Assembly (NCBI GenBank): GCA_022494885.1
Contig: JAGVSM010003538.1
Span: forward strand, 62,001 to 126,000
Origin: Micrasema longulum
Taxonomy: Eukaryota > Arthropoda > Insecta > Trichoptera > Brachycentridae
Length of the DNA stretch: 64,000 nt
Direction of reading: 5' to 3'
Of the stretch, positions 1-9,930 are shown in pieces (within the stretch, counting starts at the first letter, position 1; each line of letters opens with the position of its first letter). A program made the position numbers and the translations under genes. The notes beneath the pieces were generated by a model, which saw only the letters and a program-made list of their open reading frames with translations, made no database searches and was not told where the DNA came from.

Positions 1-246
1 GGAATAAACAGTTTTTTAATACAATTTAGCGAGAGAAGATTTCGATCTAACAACTCCTTGATTATAGTTATCCATTTATTGGCTTTTTTGAAAGTATTAT
101 CCCAAGTATCACTTTGTACAATTATTGCAGTATTATCTGAGTAAGAAACTCATTTACATTAAAAAAAGATTTCATGTCCAAACATTAGAGATTAGAAAAA
201 AAAATGACGTGTTGTATCTAGGTATATAAGATTATTTTTGGTAAAT

Positions 247-270
247 TATATATATATATATATATTTTTC
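247..270. repeat. (TA)n microsatellite
   Basis: Short alternating TA run next to the 3' end of a SINE. The preceding bases 1-246 hold nothing I recognise. Confidence 0.8.
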
Positions 271-274
271 ATTT

Positions 275-447
275 ATTTTTTTTGCACCACAACAGGCCAG
301 GAGGCCTAATTACAGTGGTGAATTACATCACAGAGCACCCAGGCTTGGGAGAAATCACATTTTAATTTTTGTGTTCTCACCGGGAATCGAACCCGGAACC
401 TTCCGTGCGTGAGTCAAGCGTCTTGAACACTACACCACGGAGGCCGC
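275..447 (-). mobile_element. SINE family 1, near full-length
   Basis: On the minus strand it starts GCGGCCTCCGTGGTGTAGTG (pol III A-box-like) and carries GGTTCGATTCCC (B box). It then has a unique body and ends GGCCTGTTGTGGTGC with an A-rich tail. Three other copies are in the window (1554, 33362 and 50951). The tRNA-like head without a tRNA fold downstream marks it as a SINE rather than a tRNA gene. Confidence 0.88.
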
Positions 448-542
448 CATGAAGCTAATAGTGATATTTGAGTAATATAAAATCAAGTTATCCCAATGGC
501 CATAACTTTCGGAATTTAAAAACACAAAAAGTAATATTATAT

Positions 543-613
543 TGTTTATATTTGAAGCACTAACTTTCTGGTTATTCATTATAATAAAATAAATAAAACA
601 ACTTTGTTTTTTA
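543..613 (-). repeat. Repeat D fragment (LINE-like 3' end)
   Basis: Shares the segment around TTTGAAGCACTAACTTT and AAAATAAATAAAACAACTTTG with 3140-3235, 3690-3765 and 9815-9930. The longer copies continue into ACCGGTTTCAAAGC, typical of a non-LTR 3' untranslated region. Confidence 0.65.
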
Positions 614-667
614 TAATATTATATTGTTTTATTATCTGCTATCGAGAATGCGCAGATTATACCAGTG

Positions 668-955
668 GAAAGATGGCTAAGTATGGTATGAACCTTTTTA
701 TATTTTTTTGAGGAGAGTTATTTAAAAGTTTGATTATCTCTGAAAAATTTAGAATTTTAATTTACAAGTCTGATTTTAGTGTCAGTAGAAGCATTGCACA
801 TTTATTTCTGAACGATTTTATTTCACTATGGCATGTTTACACAAAATGCTGAAAATTTTTAATTTTTTACAAGATTTCCAAGACATATTATTTTTAGCCA
901 TCTAGACCAAATATTAAACGAGATATGTTTGACATACTATATTTAGTCATCTTTC
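668..955. repeat. Small foldback repeat
   Basis: The arms 668-690 (GAAAGATGGCTAAGTATGGT and on) and 933-955 are inverted copies with three mismatches in 23 bases, flanking about 240 bases of AT-rich DNA. Likely a decayed MITE. Confidence 0.4.
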
Positions 956-1009
956 AACAGGTATGACATACCGTCTTTAAAAATAGAAGGACAGTTGACG
1001 AAACAAGGT

Positions 1010-1357
1010 ATTAAGCATTTTACAACAGGGATGAAGAACAATTTAGAGAAGGTAATATAGAAGTATAGGCATCTACAGGGCTTATGACCTGTCATTGGCT
1101 GGTTTAAGTGGCCACTTTACACACTGTGAAACATTCACCATTCTGCCCATTTTTGACCATCTATATTCCTTCAATTCTTTCATCTGTTGATGTTTGTGAA
1201 GTTAAAAGCTGAAACCTTTATTTATGCAGGTGAGATTTATCTGATTGAACTATTTCACCTGCACACTAGGCAACGCCTGAAAATTTGTTTTCAATTTCCA
1301 TACTTCTTATGGACCTGTCTTTGTCTACAAAAATTTGGACAAACTCAAAATATTGTT
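1010..1357 (+). mobile_element. Family A foldback/MITE copy
   Basis: Begins with the ACAACAGGGATGAAGAAC segment and contains the family core GACCTGTCATTGGCTGGTTT. It ends with the terminal motif TTTGGACAAACTCAAAATAT at 1334-1357. The 114-codon ORF overlapping it is repeat translation. Confidence 0.75.
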
Positions 1358-1553
1358 GAAAACAAGGTTTGCTTGATGTATCATAAATTGTCTATCATTA
1401 CTCCATTTCAAAAGATAGAATCCTACGTCTGTTGTTATTTCATGTTTGTTGTTAAGTGCCCTACCTATCTCAATTTTCCATCTTTGGACATATTATATGG
1501 CGAAGAAATGGCATATTTTGCCAGATTGTAGATATCATCTCATAACTCAATAT

Positions 1554-1604
1554 GTAATTCACCACTGTAATTGGGCCTCCTGGCCTGTTGTGGTGCAAAA
1601 AAAA
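1554..1604 (+). mobile_element. SINE family 1, 3' fragment
   Basis: Only the last ~50 bases remain, ending GGCCTGTTGTGGTGC plus A-run. It lacks the tRNA-like head. Confidence 0.75.
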
Positions 1605-1747
1605 TGAAATGAAATGAAAAAAATGTAAACCCAAAAAAATGACATAACACACTTATCTACCTTTCCACTGAATTATAAGTCTCAATAAAAGTACTTTTTT
1701 ATTTTTAGATTAAAATATTTAAAAAAAAATAAATGATAGAGCCCATT

Positions 1748-2363
1748 AGTGTGGAACGATAATTTCTTTTTCTGAATTTCAAAATGTAAGGGGTCTAAAA
1801 AGTTGCCTTTCGGATTACTCGGAATGCAAAAAATATTTGATACTACTTTTGTCCCTCAACCAGAGCTTTAAGTTTTCGAAAAAGTAAATTTTTTGCGCGA
1901 AACCGGCTGTCATTTCGTATTTAGGGAAGAAATGTAGTCCAATTAAATTTTATAATGTGCATTAAACCTTATTAAATAAGCATCTAAGGGCGTGAGTAGC
2001 ACTTTGTTTTGTAATAAATGGGTAGCATTGTTTCAATGACCCATTGTTTTCGTCAATATTAGCCAGGCGCTCAACGGAATCAGTTCCGCGGAGTGTTATC
2101 TTTTTGCATTTCGGTGGTTTTAAAACGTGTTTGAGTTTTTAATGTGATTAAGTTATATCTTTATTAAAAAAAAAATAACTGTATCAAATAAATAATTAAC
2201 AAAATATTCAGACAGTTGTACACTTCAAACCTCTGTTGAAGGCCAAAAGTATTATGGGATATTTTTTTGAATAACTTTTACGTCCAATGTGACCCAAAAT
2301 GCAACTTTTAAGATCCCTTTACTTTGGTGTCTAAAAAAAAAACTTCATACATCATCGGCCTAC
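1748..2363. mobile_element. Family C element with long inverted ends
   Basis: A 616-base repeat also present at 40.37-41.94 kb. Its two ends are inverted copies over roughly 150 bases: GGGTCTAAAAAGTTGC near the left end matches the inverse near the right end, and the outermost bases are GTGG.ACGAT at the left and CATCGGCCTAC at the right. No coding capacity is visible, so it is likely a non-autonomous DNA transposon. The target duplication is unclear. Confidence 0.65.
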
Positions 2364-2526
2364 TCTATTGTATATGTATAATAATAATACATAAAATATT
2401 TCTTCAATTCTTCTAATTTTTTATTTTTGTGAAGACCTTTTCGTATATTGATGCGGGTGAGAATTTGTATTTTACTACACGCCGTTTATGATGGCATCTT
2501 CAATAAAAAAAAAAATGTAAACTTAC

Positions 2527-2653
2527 TTGTCTTTAAGATGCATAGAGGCTTGCAATGCAGCGTATCCATACATGGAAAGGTTTCTGGCCTCTTCGGACTG
2601 CCAGTTGAAGGTCGCCAGATATCGTGCTGGGTTATCAGCCTCTAACCAAAGTC
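2527..2653 (-). CDS. Third coding exon of the secreted protein
   Basis: A 127-base exon lies between an acceptor (ATGTGCAG|GA) and a donor (GACAA|GTAAGT). The upstream exon leaves one base, and this exon's first two bases complete a Gly codon. It encodes LWLEADNPARYLATFNWQ and then SEEARNLSMYGYAALQASM with HLKDK, 41 full codons in phase. The periodic pattern (EEARxLxxYGYxxLxAxxxL) fits a helix and resembles the stretch before the catalytic domain of animal haem peroxidases. The domain is cut off here, so the distal and proximal haem-ligand histidines cannot be checked. The donor leaves phase 2, and the next exon must lie to the left of base 1. No other continuation exon is visible between 1 and 2520, which is mostly repeats. 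Confidence 0.8.
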
Positions 2654-2834
2654 CTGCACATTTATTTTTAATTAATATTAATGTGCATATTCCAAAACAT
2701 TTCATTTTTTTCTGGTGCAAATAATGTTTCAATAAAAACATCCCCTTTCCGGACCAAGTGGTGAATAAGACAATTTATCAGTAAATTAAATGCGCCGTAT
2801 CTCAATCATCTGTTACCTAAAAGTAAGGTGATCA

Positions 2835-2990
2835 GTCCTACAGTTCAGGTGCCAGTCCCGGAACAATAATGTATCGTGATTTAAATAACCTTTAAAGTCA
2901 ATATTTCACGTTCACCTTGAGACAAATCGAACCCAGGAACTCAAACATGGTAGATGCAGACCCTAAACACTACTCTGCGAGGCAAATTTA
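2835..2990 (-). mobile_element. SINE family 2 copy
   Basis: On the minus strand it has a degenerate tRNA-like head (GCCTCGCAGAGTAGTGTTTA) and a B-box-like stretch (GGGTTCGATTTG). The body ends near ...GGACTGATCACC and matches other family 2 copies at 27.9, 33.6 and 34.6 kb. Confidence 0.6.
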
Positions 2991-3041
2991 CTTTAACTGG
3001 ATTTCATTTTTCATGATTTTTACCTCCAGATTTAGATTTTC

Positions 3042-3089
3042 ATGCGTCCAGAAATAGGTCCAGAGTTCTGGTCCTATTCCTGGACGCAT
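3042..3089. repeat. Hairpin
   Basis: The arms 3042-3064 and 3067-3089 pair with two mismatches in 23 bases around a 2-base loop; the left arm begins ATGCGTCCAGAAATAGG. Probably a SINE-associated palindrome. Confidence 0.6.
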
Positions 3090-3139
3090 AAAAAAATAAA
3101 AACATGCAATTTTACATAGTCAAAAATAATCCGTTTTAA

Positions 3140-3235
3140 AAATAAATAAAACAACTTCGTTTTTAACCACTAATTTATTTATTATTTCCACCTACCGGTA
3201 TCAAAGCAAACTAGCTTCTTCGTCAAGGTTTACGT
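3140..3235 (-). repeat. Repeat D copy
   Basis: On the minus strand it reads GAAGAAGCTAGTTTGC, TTTGATACCGGTAGGTGG, then AGTTGTTTTATTTATTTT. It matches 9815-9930 and has the look of a LINE 3' untranslated end. Confidence 0.6.
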
Positions 3236-3284
3236 AACTAATTAATTAATTCCTATTTTATGTTTATCATGTTAACTTAATAAC

Positions 3285-3680
3285 GTGGATATGTTTTTTT
3301 TTAATTCTACTTTTATACATCTAGTAAATCTTATCACTGTAACACTCCAAAAAAGAGACTAACTCTTGCTTGTAGAGTGACTTATGTACACTGTTGTAGT
3401 TGTTTATTTATAAGAATTTATATAATTTTAATTATACGTGTATATGAGAAAAAAAACAAAAATATGTAAAGAAAAAAACATAAAATAATAATAATACATT
3501 CATACTAATTAACATTTAATGCAGTTTTTACACGTGTTCAAAAAATTTCTTAAGATTTACTTTAAATTTATTTATTGATATATTATTTTTGGTTCATTGG
3601 GAAGATTATTATAATTTTTTACACCTTTGAAGACAAAGCTGTTTTGACCATGACTTGTGTGGAATTAAGGAGTGAGTGAC
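3285..3680 (-). mobile_element. LINE 3' end (family L), truncated
   Basis: The minus-strand frame at 3670-3590 reads FHTSHGQNSFVFKGVKNYNN then LPNE, the extreme C-terminus of a Jockey/CR1-type reverse transcriptase ORF. The 3' UTR follows with the shared hairpin segment near 3338-3380. Other copies are at 36.14, 47.33 and 63.13 kb. The copy is severely 5'-truncated. Confidence 0.75.
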
Positions 3681-3689
3681 TTATTCATC

Positions 3690-3765
3690 TCAAAGTTGTT
3701 TTATTTATTTTATTACAATGAATAACCAAAAAGTTAGTGCTTCAAATATAAACTTTATAATCAGT
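3690..3765 (+). repeat. Repeat D fragment, inverted relative to the 3140 copy
   Basis: Contains AAAGTTGTTTTATTTATTTT and AAAAAGTTAGTGCTTCAAAT. Together with the 3140-3235 copy it brackets the LINE 3' end in opposite orientation. Confidence 0.55.
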
Positions 3766-4522
3766 AGTCATTCAAAATATATTTAAAAAAACAATTACGT
3801 GTTTAACGATGTATTTTTTTAAAAAATTAACAATTAATATTGTATTCGGTTAAATTAATTAAGATGCATATAAATATTTTTTTAAAACAATAGTTTTTTT
3901 TTTAACTGATAAGGAACGTACAAGATTTATTATTTTTAAAAAGCTACCAGAGAGCAATATGGTAGCAGAGTTGAAATATATATATTATAAATATTTTATT
4001 TTGATTTTTTTTTCAATTAGTTTTTTTATTTAATTAGTAAACCATTACATTAGATATCTGAAGTTAAGGTGATACTTTACTAAATACATCAATAAACAGG
4101 GGATATACAACAATAATTTTAGAAATGCAAGTTATTTTAATAAGTAAGCATGCTTTCAATTTTACTGATTCGTTTTTTTACAAGTTTTTAGAACGTTTCA
4201 GTTTGTGAATATAAATGATGGCTTATTTTATAATGTTAATTTATATTATAAATTTACGTTCTGTAAAGTTTCTTAAGAAAAGATTTAGTAAAGTAACCTT
4301 AAAATCAAATTCAATTAAATCTATTTTTACATAATTTTGAGGTATAGCTAACAACAACAATTTTATTTTATTTTTATTTTTTAATTCACAACGGTTGTTT
4401 TAATAAAATAATAGCTATTCAGTATTATTAAATTTGACATTATGAAAGCAATTATACGATAGACTACAAGGAATCAAATTACTGATAAACTAAAATTAAT
4501 GTAAATGTAATAAGTAACTCAC

Positions 4523-5622
4523 CTAGATTATAAAGCATCGGCTCTTGTACTCCATAGAGTGCTTTCATTTTATTGAGGCCTACATCTATTGCTTCAAGGA
4601 AATTCTCGTCTTCCGATATAGTTGAATTTTCAGGAGCATCATTATCAAATGATGATAAATCTATGTCGTCATTAGTTTTCGATGAAATTGTATCATTATT
4701 ATTTGTAACTGAAATATTAGTAACATTTGGATAAGTTACTGATTCTTGAATAACATATTTTGGCGTGACAGTTGTTTGATCGTGTTTATCTGTTAATGAA
4801 ATTGTAAATGCTTGCGTAGTTACATGTCTATTGAATTCCTCGCTGTCTTCGACGTACTGAAAAGAATTAGCCGATTGTTCAATGTCAATTTTATGATTTT
4901 TTGGTCCTTCAGTTTGTTCACTTCGGATATCGTCGGTGAGTGTTGTCCAGTATTGAAAAATGGTGTCATTATTAATATCCGCGACTTTTTTTGAAGTTTT
5001 TTGCTCTGGTTTTGCAGTAATATCATTTTTATCGGTTGTGTCATCGTGAGATTTATTACTCGCGGAAAACGCGCCATTATCATTTCTATCAAATGAGGAA
5101 ACGTGTCGCGTATCGTTGAGTATTGCGTGATATGGCTTTTCTTCTGGTTTTATTGGCCCATCATTAAGTGTTGAAACGTTTGGTTTGGGTGAATAATCTG
5201 CATTGGTTCTTGAGACAGTATCTTCGCTGCCGGTTTCGGCTTCAGAAATAGAGAACTGGTCGGTGATTTGTCGCGGTAGTTTTTTCGTTGTGTAATCTTC
5301 CGTTAGCATTACGCTTGTTGACGTTACGACACTCGAAGTCGAATCTTTTCCGGTAGAAAAATCATCGCCAATTCTCTCTGTGGTCGACTGGGTATGAAGA
5401 TTGTTTATGTGTTGCAACTTCTGCCTTTGACTTAATTTGGATAGATTGTCGTCTGCGGTATTTTCTGATCTCGTCTCGCTGTGGTCCAGAGAAAAAGAGT
5501 TGTTGTGTACGGAGTAAGGAGATAGCGGTGGTGCGTCAGGATGCTGGCTAGAGGAGCTGTGTGCTGAAGAGAGGATAAGAAGAATGACAGCAAACAGCGG
5601 AGCGATCCTGAAGAATGGTGCA
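4523..5622 (-). CDS. Main coding exon: Ser/Thr/Asn-rich secreted region of the same gene
   Basis: This 1100-base open exon follows a strong acceptor (a run of TTTTC repeats, then CAG, just above 5622) and ends at a consensus donor (CTAG|GTGAGT). It encodes about residues 9-376. The start completes the signal peptide. The next ~300 residues are low-complexity, rich in Ser, Thr, Asn and Asp, with at least nine N-X-S/T sequons (NNS, NVS, NDT, NKS, NVT, NIS, NST), as expected of a heavily glycosylated extracellular linker. The last ~30 residues (FLEAIDVGLNKMKALYGVQE, then PMLYNLG) look folded and resemble the pre-catalytic region of insect haem peroxidases. That family call is from memory of the residue pattern only. 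The 13 residues after the donor in the continuous ORF are intron translation. Codon use is less AT-biased than the flanking DNA. Confidence 0.85.
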
Positions 5623-5914
5623 CTGAAAAGAAAAGAAAATATCCAACTTGAAACTTTTTTTAGTACAGATTTGATAACATGCGGACAAAAAAAGTATTTT
5701 GGCCGTGGATAAAAGCGTTGATTCAATTATAATTATTAAGTATACCAAAGTGATCATAAAGCATAATATTTTAATATATTATTCTTAAATACAAATATTT
5801 TTTCTTAAATATTTTTTTTTGTTTATGTTATAGAGCGAGAAATGAACTCTGAACTCTAATAAATTGATTGCTAATTTTTTTTTTTTTAAAGAGAAATACT
5901 TGAGTTCTTATTAT

Positions 5915-6068
5915 TTATTCAAATATTTTAATTTTCGGACCATTTCCTAAAAGTCGTAAATAACTTGTGCTGGAAAAATGGAAATCGAGTTGTGGTAAAC
6001 TAGGATTTGAACCTCGGACCTTTGGCTTGTGAGTCCACAATACAACCACGGGACCACAACCCGGTTCA
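5915..6068 (-). mobile_element. SINE family 3 copy
   Basis: On the minus strand it begins CCGGGTTGTGGTCCCGTGGT and has a B-box-like GAGGTTCAAATCC. The body matches the copies at 39.48 and 48.89 kb. It lies in intron 1 of the secreted-protein gene. Confidence 0.7.
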
Positions 6069-6889
6069 AAAGTTATTAAAAAGAATTATCAACGACGTTT
6101 TTGTACGTAAATTTTTACACACTTAAGTTTATTTTTTAAATTCCTTTTTCAGAATAAAAAGTTTTTATGGCAAGCATCAAATATCTATACTTATTAGACA
6201 AAATCATTTTTTAATATTTAACTCAAAATAAAACTAGATTAAATAGCATATTTCCAATAACTAGATAGTATTCGTTTTTTCGAAGGACTTTTTCAATGTA
6301 CAATACAAAATTTAAAAATATAGATTACACAAACATCACTCTGTCAGATTTAAAATTTACACTAAAAATGTATTATGTAACTTAGTTATAGTTGTAACTT
6401 AATAAATATGTACATCTACCCTCCCCTCCTTATCTTCTCTTAAAGCATTTTTGTCCTTATCCCGCCCAATTTACAATAACTTAATGTTCTTATAATAAAT
6501 ATTTTAAAAATCTTTGATTATTGAGTACATGAAAATAAAAATTTTATATGTATAAAATGTATGTATTTATTTGATATGTAATATATTTTCTTTACTAACT
6601 TTGTATACTATGTGGAAATCTGTTATTAGTTCTGAGTTTATACCCTATATCTGTTTGTTTACTAAAAATATGTATGTAGAACTGTTGATTTCCCAAATAA
6701 AATAATATAAATAGTTTATCCGCTTAGAAATTTTTTCTTCTGTCCCAAGTTCGTTTGTTTAAAAAGTCTCAGGTTAAATTTCCAGCATAGTTGACATGAA
6801 AGATTCATTTTAAAACGTGTTTTTCCAAAATAATATTTTAAAGAGTGATCATCTAACTTTCATGTTAAAAAAAATATCATGGCACACTG

Positions 6890-6960
6890 CTGTTGGTGTA
6901 CCGATGTAGTGCCCTAACCACCATTAGATGCGGAAAGGGAATGACGATGGCGAGGAAGGA
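6890..6960 (+). mobile_element. SINE 3'-tail fragment
   Basis: Resembles the ...GTGCCCTATGCACCATTAGG...GGAAAGGAAATGATGATG tail seen at 39.70 and 46.69 kb. Only the end is present. Confidence 0.4.
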
Positions 6961-7337
6961 ATATTTCCTTTTTATTTTAAAAATTTCAAAATTTTAGTCT
7001 GATAAAAAGTCATAGCCTATTTTGTTTACATAAAGTGAAAAAACATTGCTAATTATTTTATGTTGTATGAACAAAAACATTACATGGTTATCTAAGTAAA
7101 CATGTATATGTTAATTAAAATATAAAATAAGATGTGAAGGTACGGTTATTTATAATTTTTTCAAAAACACAAGGCTGTCATTATATAAATAAAATTATGA
7201 AAACACCTTTAACAGTGATGCAAAACGACTATTATTTACTTACTATTTTCCGTAATGTTTTGGCAACACAATTTAAATAAAAATAAGTAAACAAGAGTAC
7301 GTAAGGGTAACAAAAAAATCTAATTATCTTCACTCAC

Positions 7338-7363
7338 CATTTTGAAACACAAAACGAATCCAT
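7338..7363 (-). CDS. First coding exon of a secreted, possibly haem-peroxidase-like protein
   Basis: This 26-base exon encodes MDSFCVSK plus the first two bases of a ninth codon. The ATG has a good context, with A at -3 and G at +4. The exon ends at a consensus donor (ATG|GTGAGT, reading the minus strand), leaving phase 2. The next exon's acceptor at 5622 supplies the missing base, making Cys. The joined N-terminus then runs into a strongly hydrophobic stretch (IAPLFAVILLIL) followed by SSAHS, a normal signal peptide of about 30 residues. The alternative ATG at 5726, read straight through, would include a polypyrimidine tract and is less likely. The phase match across 1.7 kb of intron is the main support. 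The 5' UTR and transcription start are not resolved. Confidence 0.72.
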
Positions 7364-7846
7364 AATTATACACAATTTGTTGCACGAAATTTATTTACTT
7401 TTTGTCAAAATACGAATTACGTCATCTGCTTACTTTGAAAAAATAAATACGCTGAGTATTGCGCAATCTCGTAACAAGTTAAGTAGAAAATATTTGAATA
7501 ATTGATTTATAAACAATTTATCCATTTGACATCATTTTGTAAGAAAACGTAAAATTAGCATTTTCAATATCTCTCTTTCCGGAACGTCAAAGTGTCAAGA
7601 AAAAATTGTTCATGGCAATTTAGTTTTAAGTGTCAAAATAGTACGAAATTTCCCGCCGAGAGTAATGTCAAAATAGTATGTGATTTCCCGCGTAGCAAAA
7701 CGTCAAAATTCACCGCTGTGACGTCCGATTGTTTATTCGCGTTCTTGAACTTGAAAATAGTGATGCGACTTATCTAAACAGCAGTTTGACTCGAATTGGT
7801 CCTGAGTAAGTACTTCTCCCGATGAGGAAGTACCGGACGCTTCAAC
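7364..7846. promoter_or_regulatory. Candidate promoter, possibly bidirectional, with two E2F-type sites
   Basis: This segment lies directly upstream of the minus-strand coding exon 1 and is richer in CpG than its surroundings. Two exact TTTCCCGC sites at 7649-7656 and 7684-7691 match the E2F consensus. Both sit inside a short direct repeat (TGTCAAAATAGTA, then ATTTCCCGC), with a third, looser copy of the TGTCAAAA part following. A GTGACGTC half-palindrome (CRE-like) lies near 7718. A plus-strand donor-like site (CTGA|GTAAGT) occurs near 7804. Promoter function is an inference from position and motifs. Confidence 0.4.
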
Positions 7847-7957
7847 ATGGAATTACAGTTATCCGACCTCAAGTCTAAACTATCTTGTGTCTCATCCTGT
7901 TCTTGCTGCGATTTGCACCGCCAAGAAGAAGAAGAAGAATCATCCGCATGTCATTAA
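7847..7957 (+). CDS. Small 36-codon ORF divergent from the secreted-protein gene
   Basis: ATG to TAA, 36 residues, with a Cys-rich middle (SCVSSCSCCDLH), then five Glu from a GAA/GAG-type run and a Cys-His end. It begins inside a CpG-richer segment and is divergent from exon 1 of the minus-strand gene, 484 bases away. The composition looks more like coding DNA than the AT-rich surroundings, but the length is short and no family is recognised. It could be an upstream ORF, the start of a spliced gene, or chance. Confidence 0.22.
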   Translation: MELQLSDLKSKLSCVSSCSCCDLHRQEEEEESSACH

Positions 7958-8692
7958 ACTTGATCCGAAAAAAGTGTGACAAAAGGCTGGAGGAAAAAAC
8001 GCAGCCGAAAAGCCATTAAACATGACGAGCAAGTTACAAAAGCGACTGATTCAAAAATCAAGAATCAATTCAAAGAATGTGCATTAAAATGAAACGTTGA
8101 TCGGGGATTTTTTATGCTTGCTCGGTTTGGTAATTGGACCTAAAGAAATAAAGATCTACACGTTGGTATTACAAAACAACATGGAATCGGAAATTTGTTT
8201 GTATGCAGTAATCATACGGTATGCAGATGTAAAGTTTAATGTTCGTTCTGTTATTTGATTGGATGGTAAAATGATTATTATGCTTGGGGCTTAATTCAGC
8301 CGGAATTGTAATATTGGTGTGTCCAATTTCCACAATGGAAGTAAGAACTGTTAATTATTGTGATTTTGACGTCTCTGCTATAAGTTGTGGTAACGGTGTC
8401 TCAACGTAACACACGATCGGCAAAATATTTTGAATTTAGAACTAATTATCTATGCACAGAATAAAACAAAATAACGAAATCCAACGCGATTTACAAACTG
8501 GTATGTTCATATTTTTTTTTTACTTAAATGGAGTCTAAATCATTGAAGAAAAGGTATGGATTCAATAATTATGGGTTTTATCAAGAATAGTATTAACACG
8601 ATGGATTTATTTAAATATGGATATTCATACAAATACAAATACAAAATGGTGAGTGTTTTTACAAATCAGCTCATACTACTGTATATTCTTAA
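7958..8692. other. Unassigned single-copy stretch
   Basis: The GC content is slightly higher close to the small ORF, then it becomes AT-rich. No exon or repeat is recognised. Confidence 0.4.
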
Positions 8693-9514
8693 ACTACAAT
8701 CATAGAATTAAGAATAGTCCAGAAGGAGCGTAGAATCATATTTGAATACATCGGACTGTGTAAAATAATCCCCCCCCTATGCCCCACTTTCACCGCGCGC
8801 ATTCGTGATGTCACCGCGTAATGTTGCACGATGGGAAAAAAAATTATCATAACACAAATATAAGGTAAAAAAAAAGCAATCTCTCAATTTCTCTAAAATT
8901 TTATTGTGCACGCGAAAATATTGATTGACACAACAGAGTATATCTACTACTTATCAGTAAAGGGTCAGTTAATAAGAGTAATTGAATTAATGAACTTTTA
9001 ACCTAAAATATAAAACAAATTTATTTTGCATAAAACTGATATTTTTAAATAATATTTCATGTATTGAAGATAATGTCGGTCAAATGTCCACCAAAGACTT
9101 GTTTAATCCGAGGTCGAATTTTTATTAGTTGTCTCATTAGATGAGCAAAGTAGGGTAAAAAAAATACTACCCTGGCAACACTAACAAAATGTTCATTTTG
9201 TTTCTTAGACAACCTGACAGATGGAAAAATAATTCAATTTTTCAGTAATGCATTTGCTACTTAAAAATTCGTTTGCTAATTACACATAAAATGTAATATC
9301 ATCCTGTTTCTTTAAGATCCTAGCAGTATTTCTACCCTTTAAAAGGAAACAACATGGCATAGTTGAATTTAAATCAGAAGTTGCGTACCGAGCGACGTCT
9401 ACAAAGAAACTAATGGGTCAAAACGTAAACCTACTCATTTATGAGTAGTTTAGTTGCCTTCTGTTTGATGTGCGTATGCGGTTTCTGGACTATTCTAAAT
9501 TCTATGACTACAAT
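8693..9514. mobile_element. 806-bp inverted-repeat transposon with 8-bp target duplication
   Basis: The element occupies 8701-9506. Its ends are inverted: CATAGAATTAAGAATAGTCC and AGAAGG at the left, and CATAGAATTTAGAATAGTCC and AGAAAC at the right read inward. Identical ACTACAAT octamers flank it at 8693-8700 and 9507-9514. An 8-bp duplication with a terminal CA fits hAT or P superfamily transposons. No transposase frame survives, so this is a non-autonomous copy. The exact duplication suggests a fairly recent insertion. Confidence 0.82.
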
Positions 9515-9814
9515 ATTAATTTCCAAAAAGTTCTTGTTTCTTTCTGGAGTTTCGTCAAAAAGTACAGAAATCGTTTCATTCAATTGATTAATGAGTTTGC
9601 CTAACCAATCAAGAATGTGGCTCTCGTTGATTTTATGTATGCTCCTCCCTGGGGTACAATTGTGAATCTTCTCTATCCCCTAGAGAATGGTTAGTTTGGT
9701 GATATTTATTTTTTTCCATGCGACTAATTTTTGCATCATATATTGCCACACTGATGATAAAACGTCAAAAAATATGAACACGTCAAATCAAACATAATAA
9801 TTTTTAATATTAAG

Positions 9815-9930
9815 TTTATATTTGAAGCACTAACTTTGTGGTTATTCATTATAATAAAATAAATAAAACAACTTTGTTTTTAGCCACTAATTTTTATTTT
9901 TCACCGACCGGTTTCAAAGCAAAATAATAA
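9815..9930 (-). repeat. Repeat D copy, longest
   Basis: On the minus strand: TTTGAAACCGGTCGGTG, then a segment through AAAGTTGTTTTATTTATTTT to AGTGCTTCAAATATAAAC. This is the best copy of this LINE-like 3' end. Confidence 0.65.

Larger units (their letters stand above)
2654..4522 (-). other. Intron 2 of the secreted-protein gene
   Basis: GT-AG intron of 1869 bases. It holds a minus-strand SINE (2835-2990), a short hairpin (3042-3089), repeat D fragments and a LINE 3' end (3285-3680). The stretch 3770-4500 is simple AT-rich sequence with nothing I recognise. Confidence 0.7.
5623..7337 (-). other. Intron 1 of the secreted-protein gene
   Basis: GT-AG intron of 1715 bases, AT-rich. It contains a minus-strand tRNA-like SINE at 5915-6068 and a degenerate SINE tail near 6890-6960. 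I see no additional exon in the rest. Confidence 0.65.

Noticed and set aside
1187..1531. 114-codon ORF as a gene
   Set aside because: Most of it is the family A repeat, including the terminal motif; the frame is not kept in other copies.
4820..5092. Overlapping frames inside the large exon (both strands)
   Set aside because: They are shadows of the 1100-base coding exon, which has the splice and composition support.
5623..5726. ATG at 5726 as the true start of the secreted protein
   Set aside because: The segment contains a pyrimidine tract and AG acceptor, and the phase-matched exon at 7363 gives a better signal peptide. Not fully excluded.
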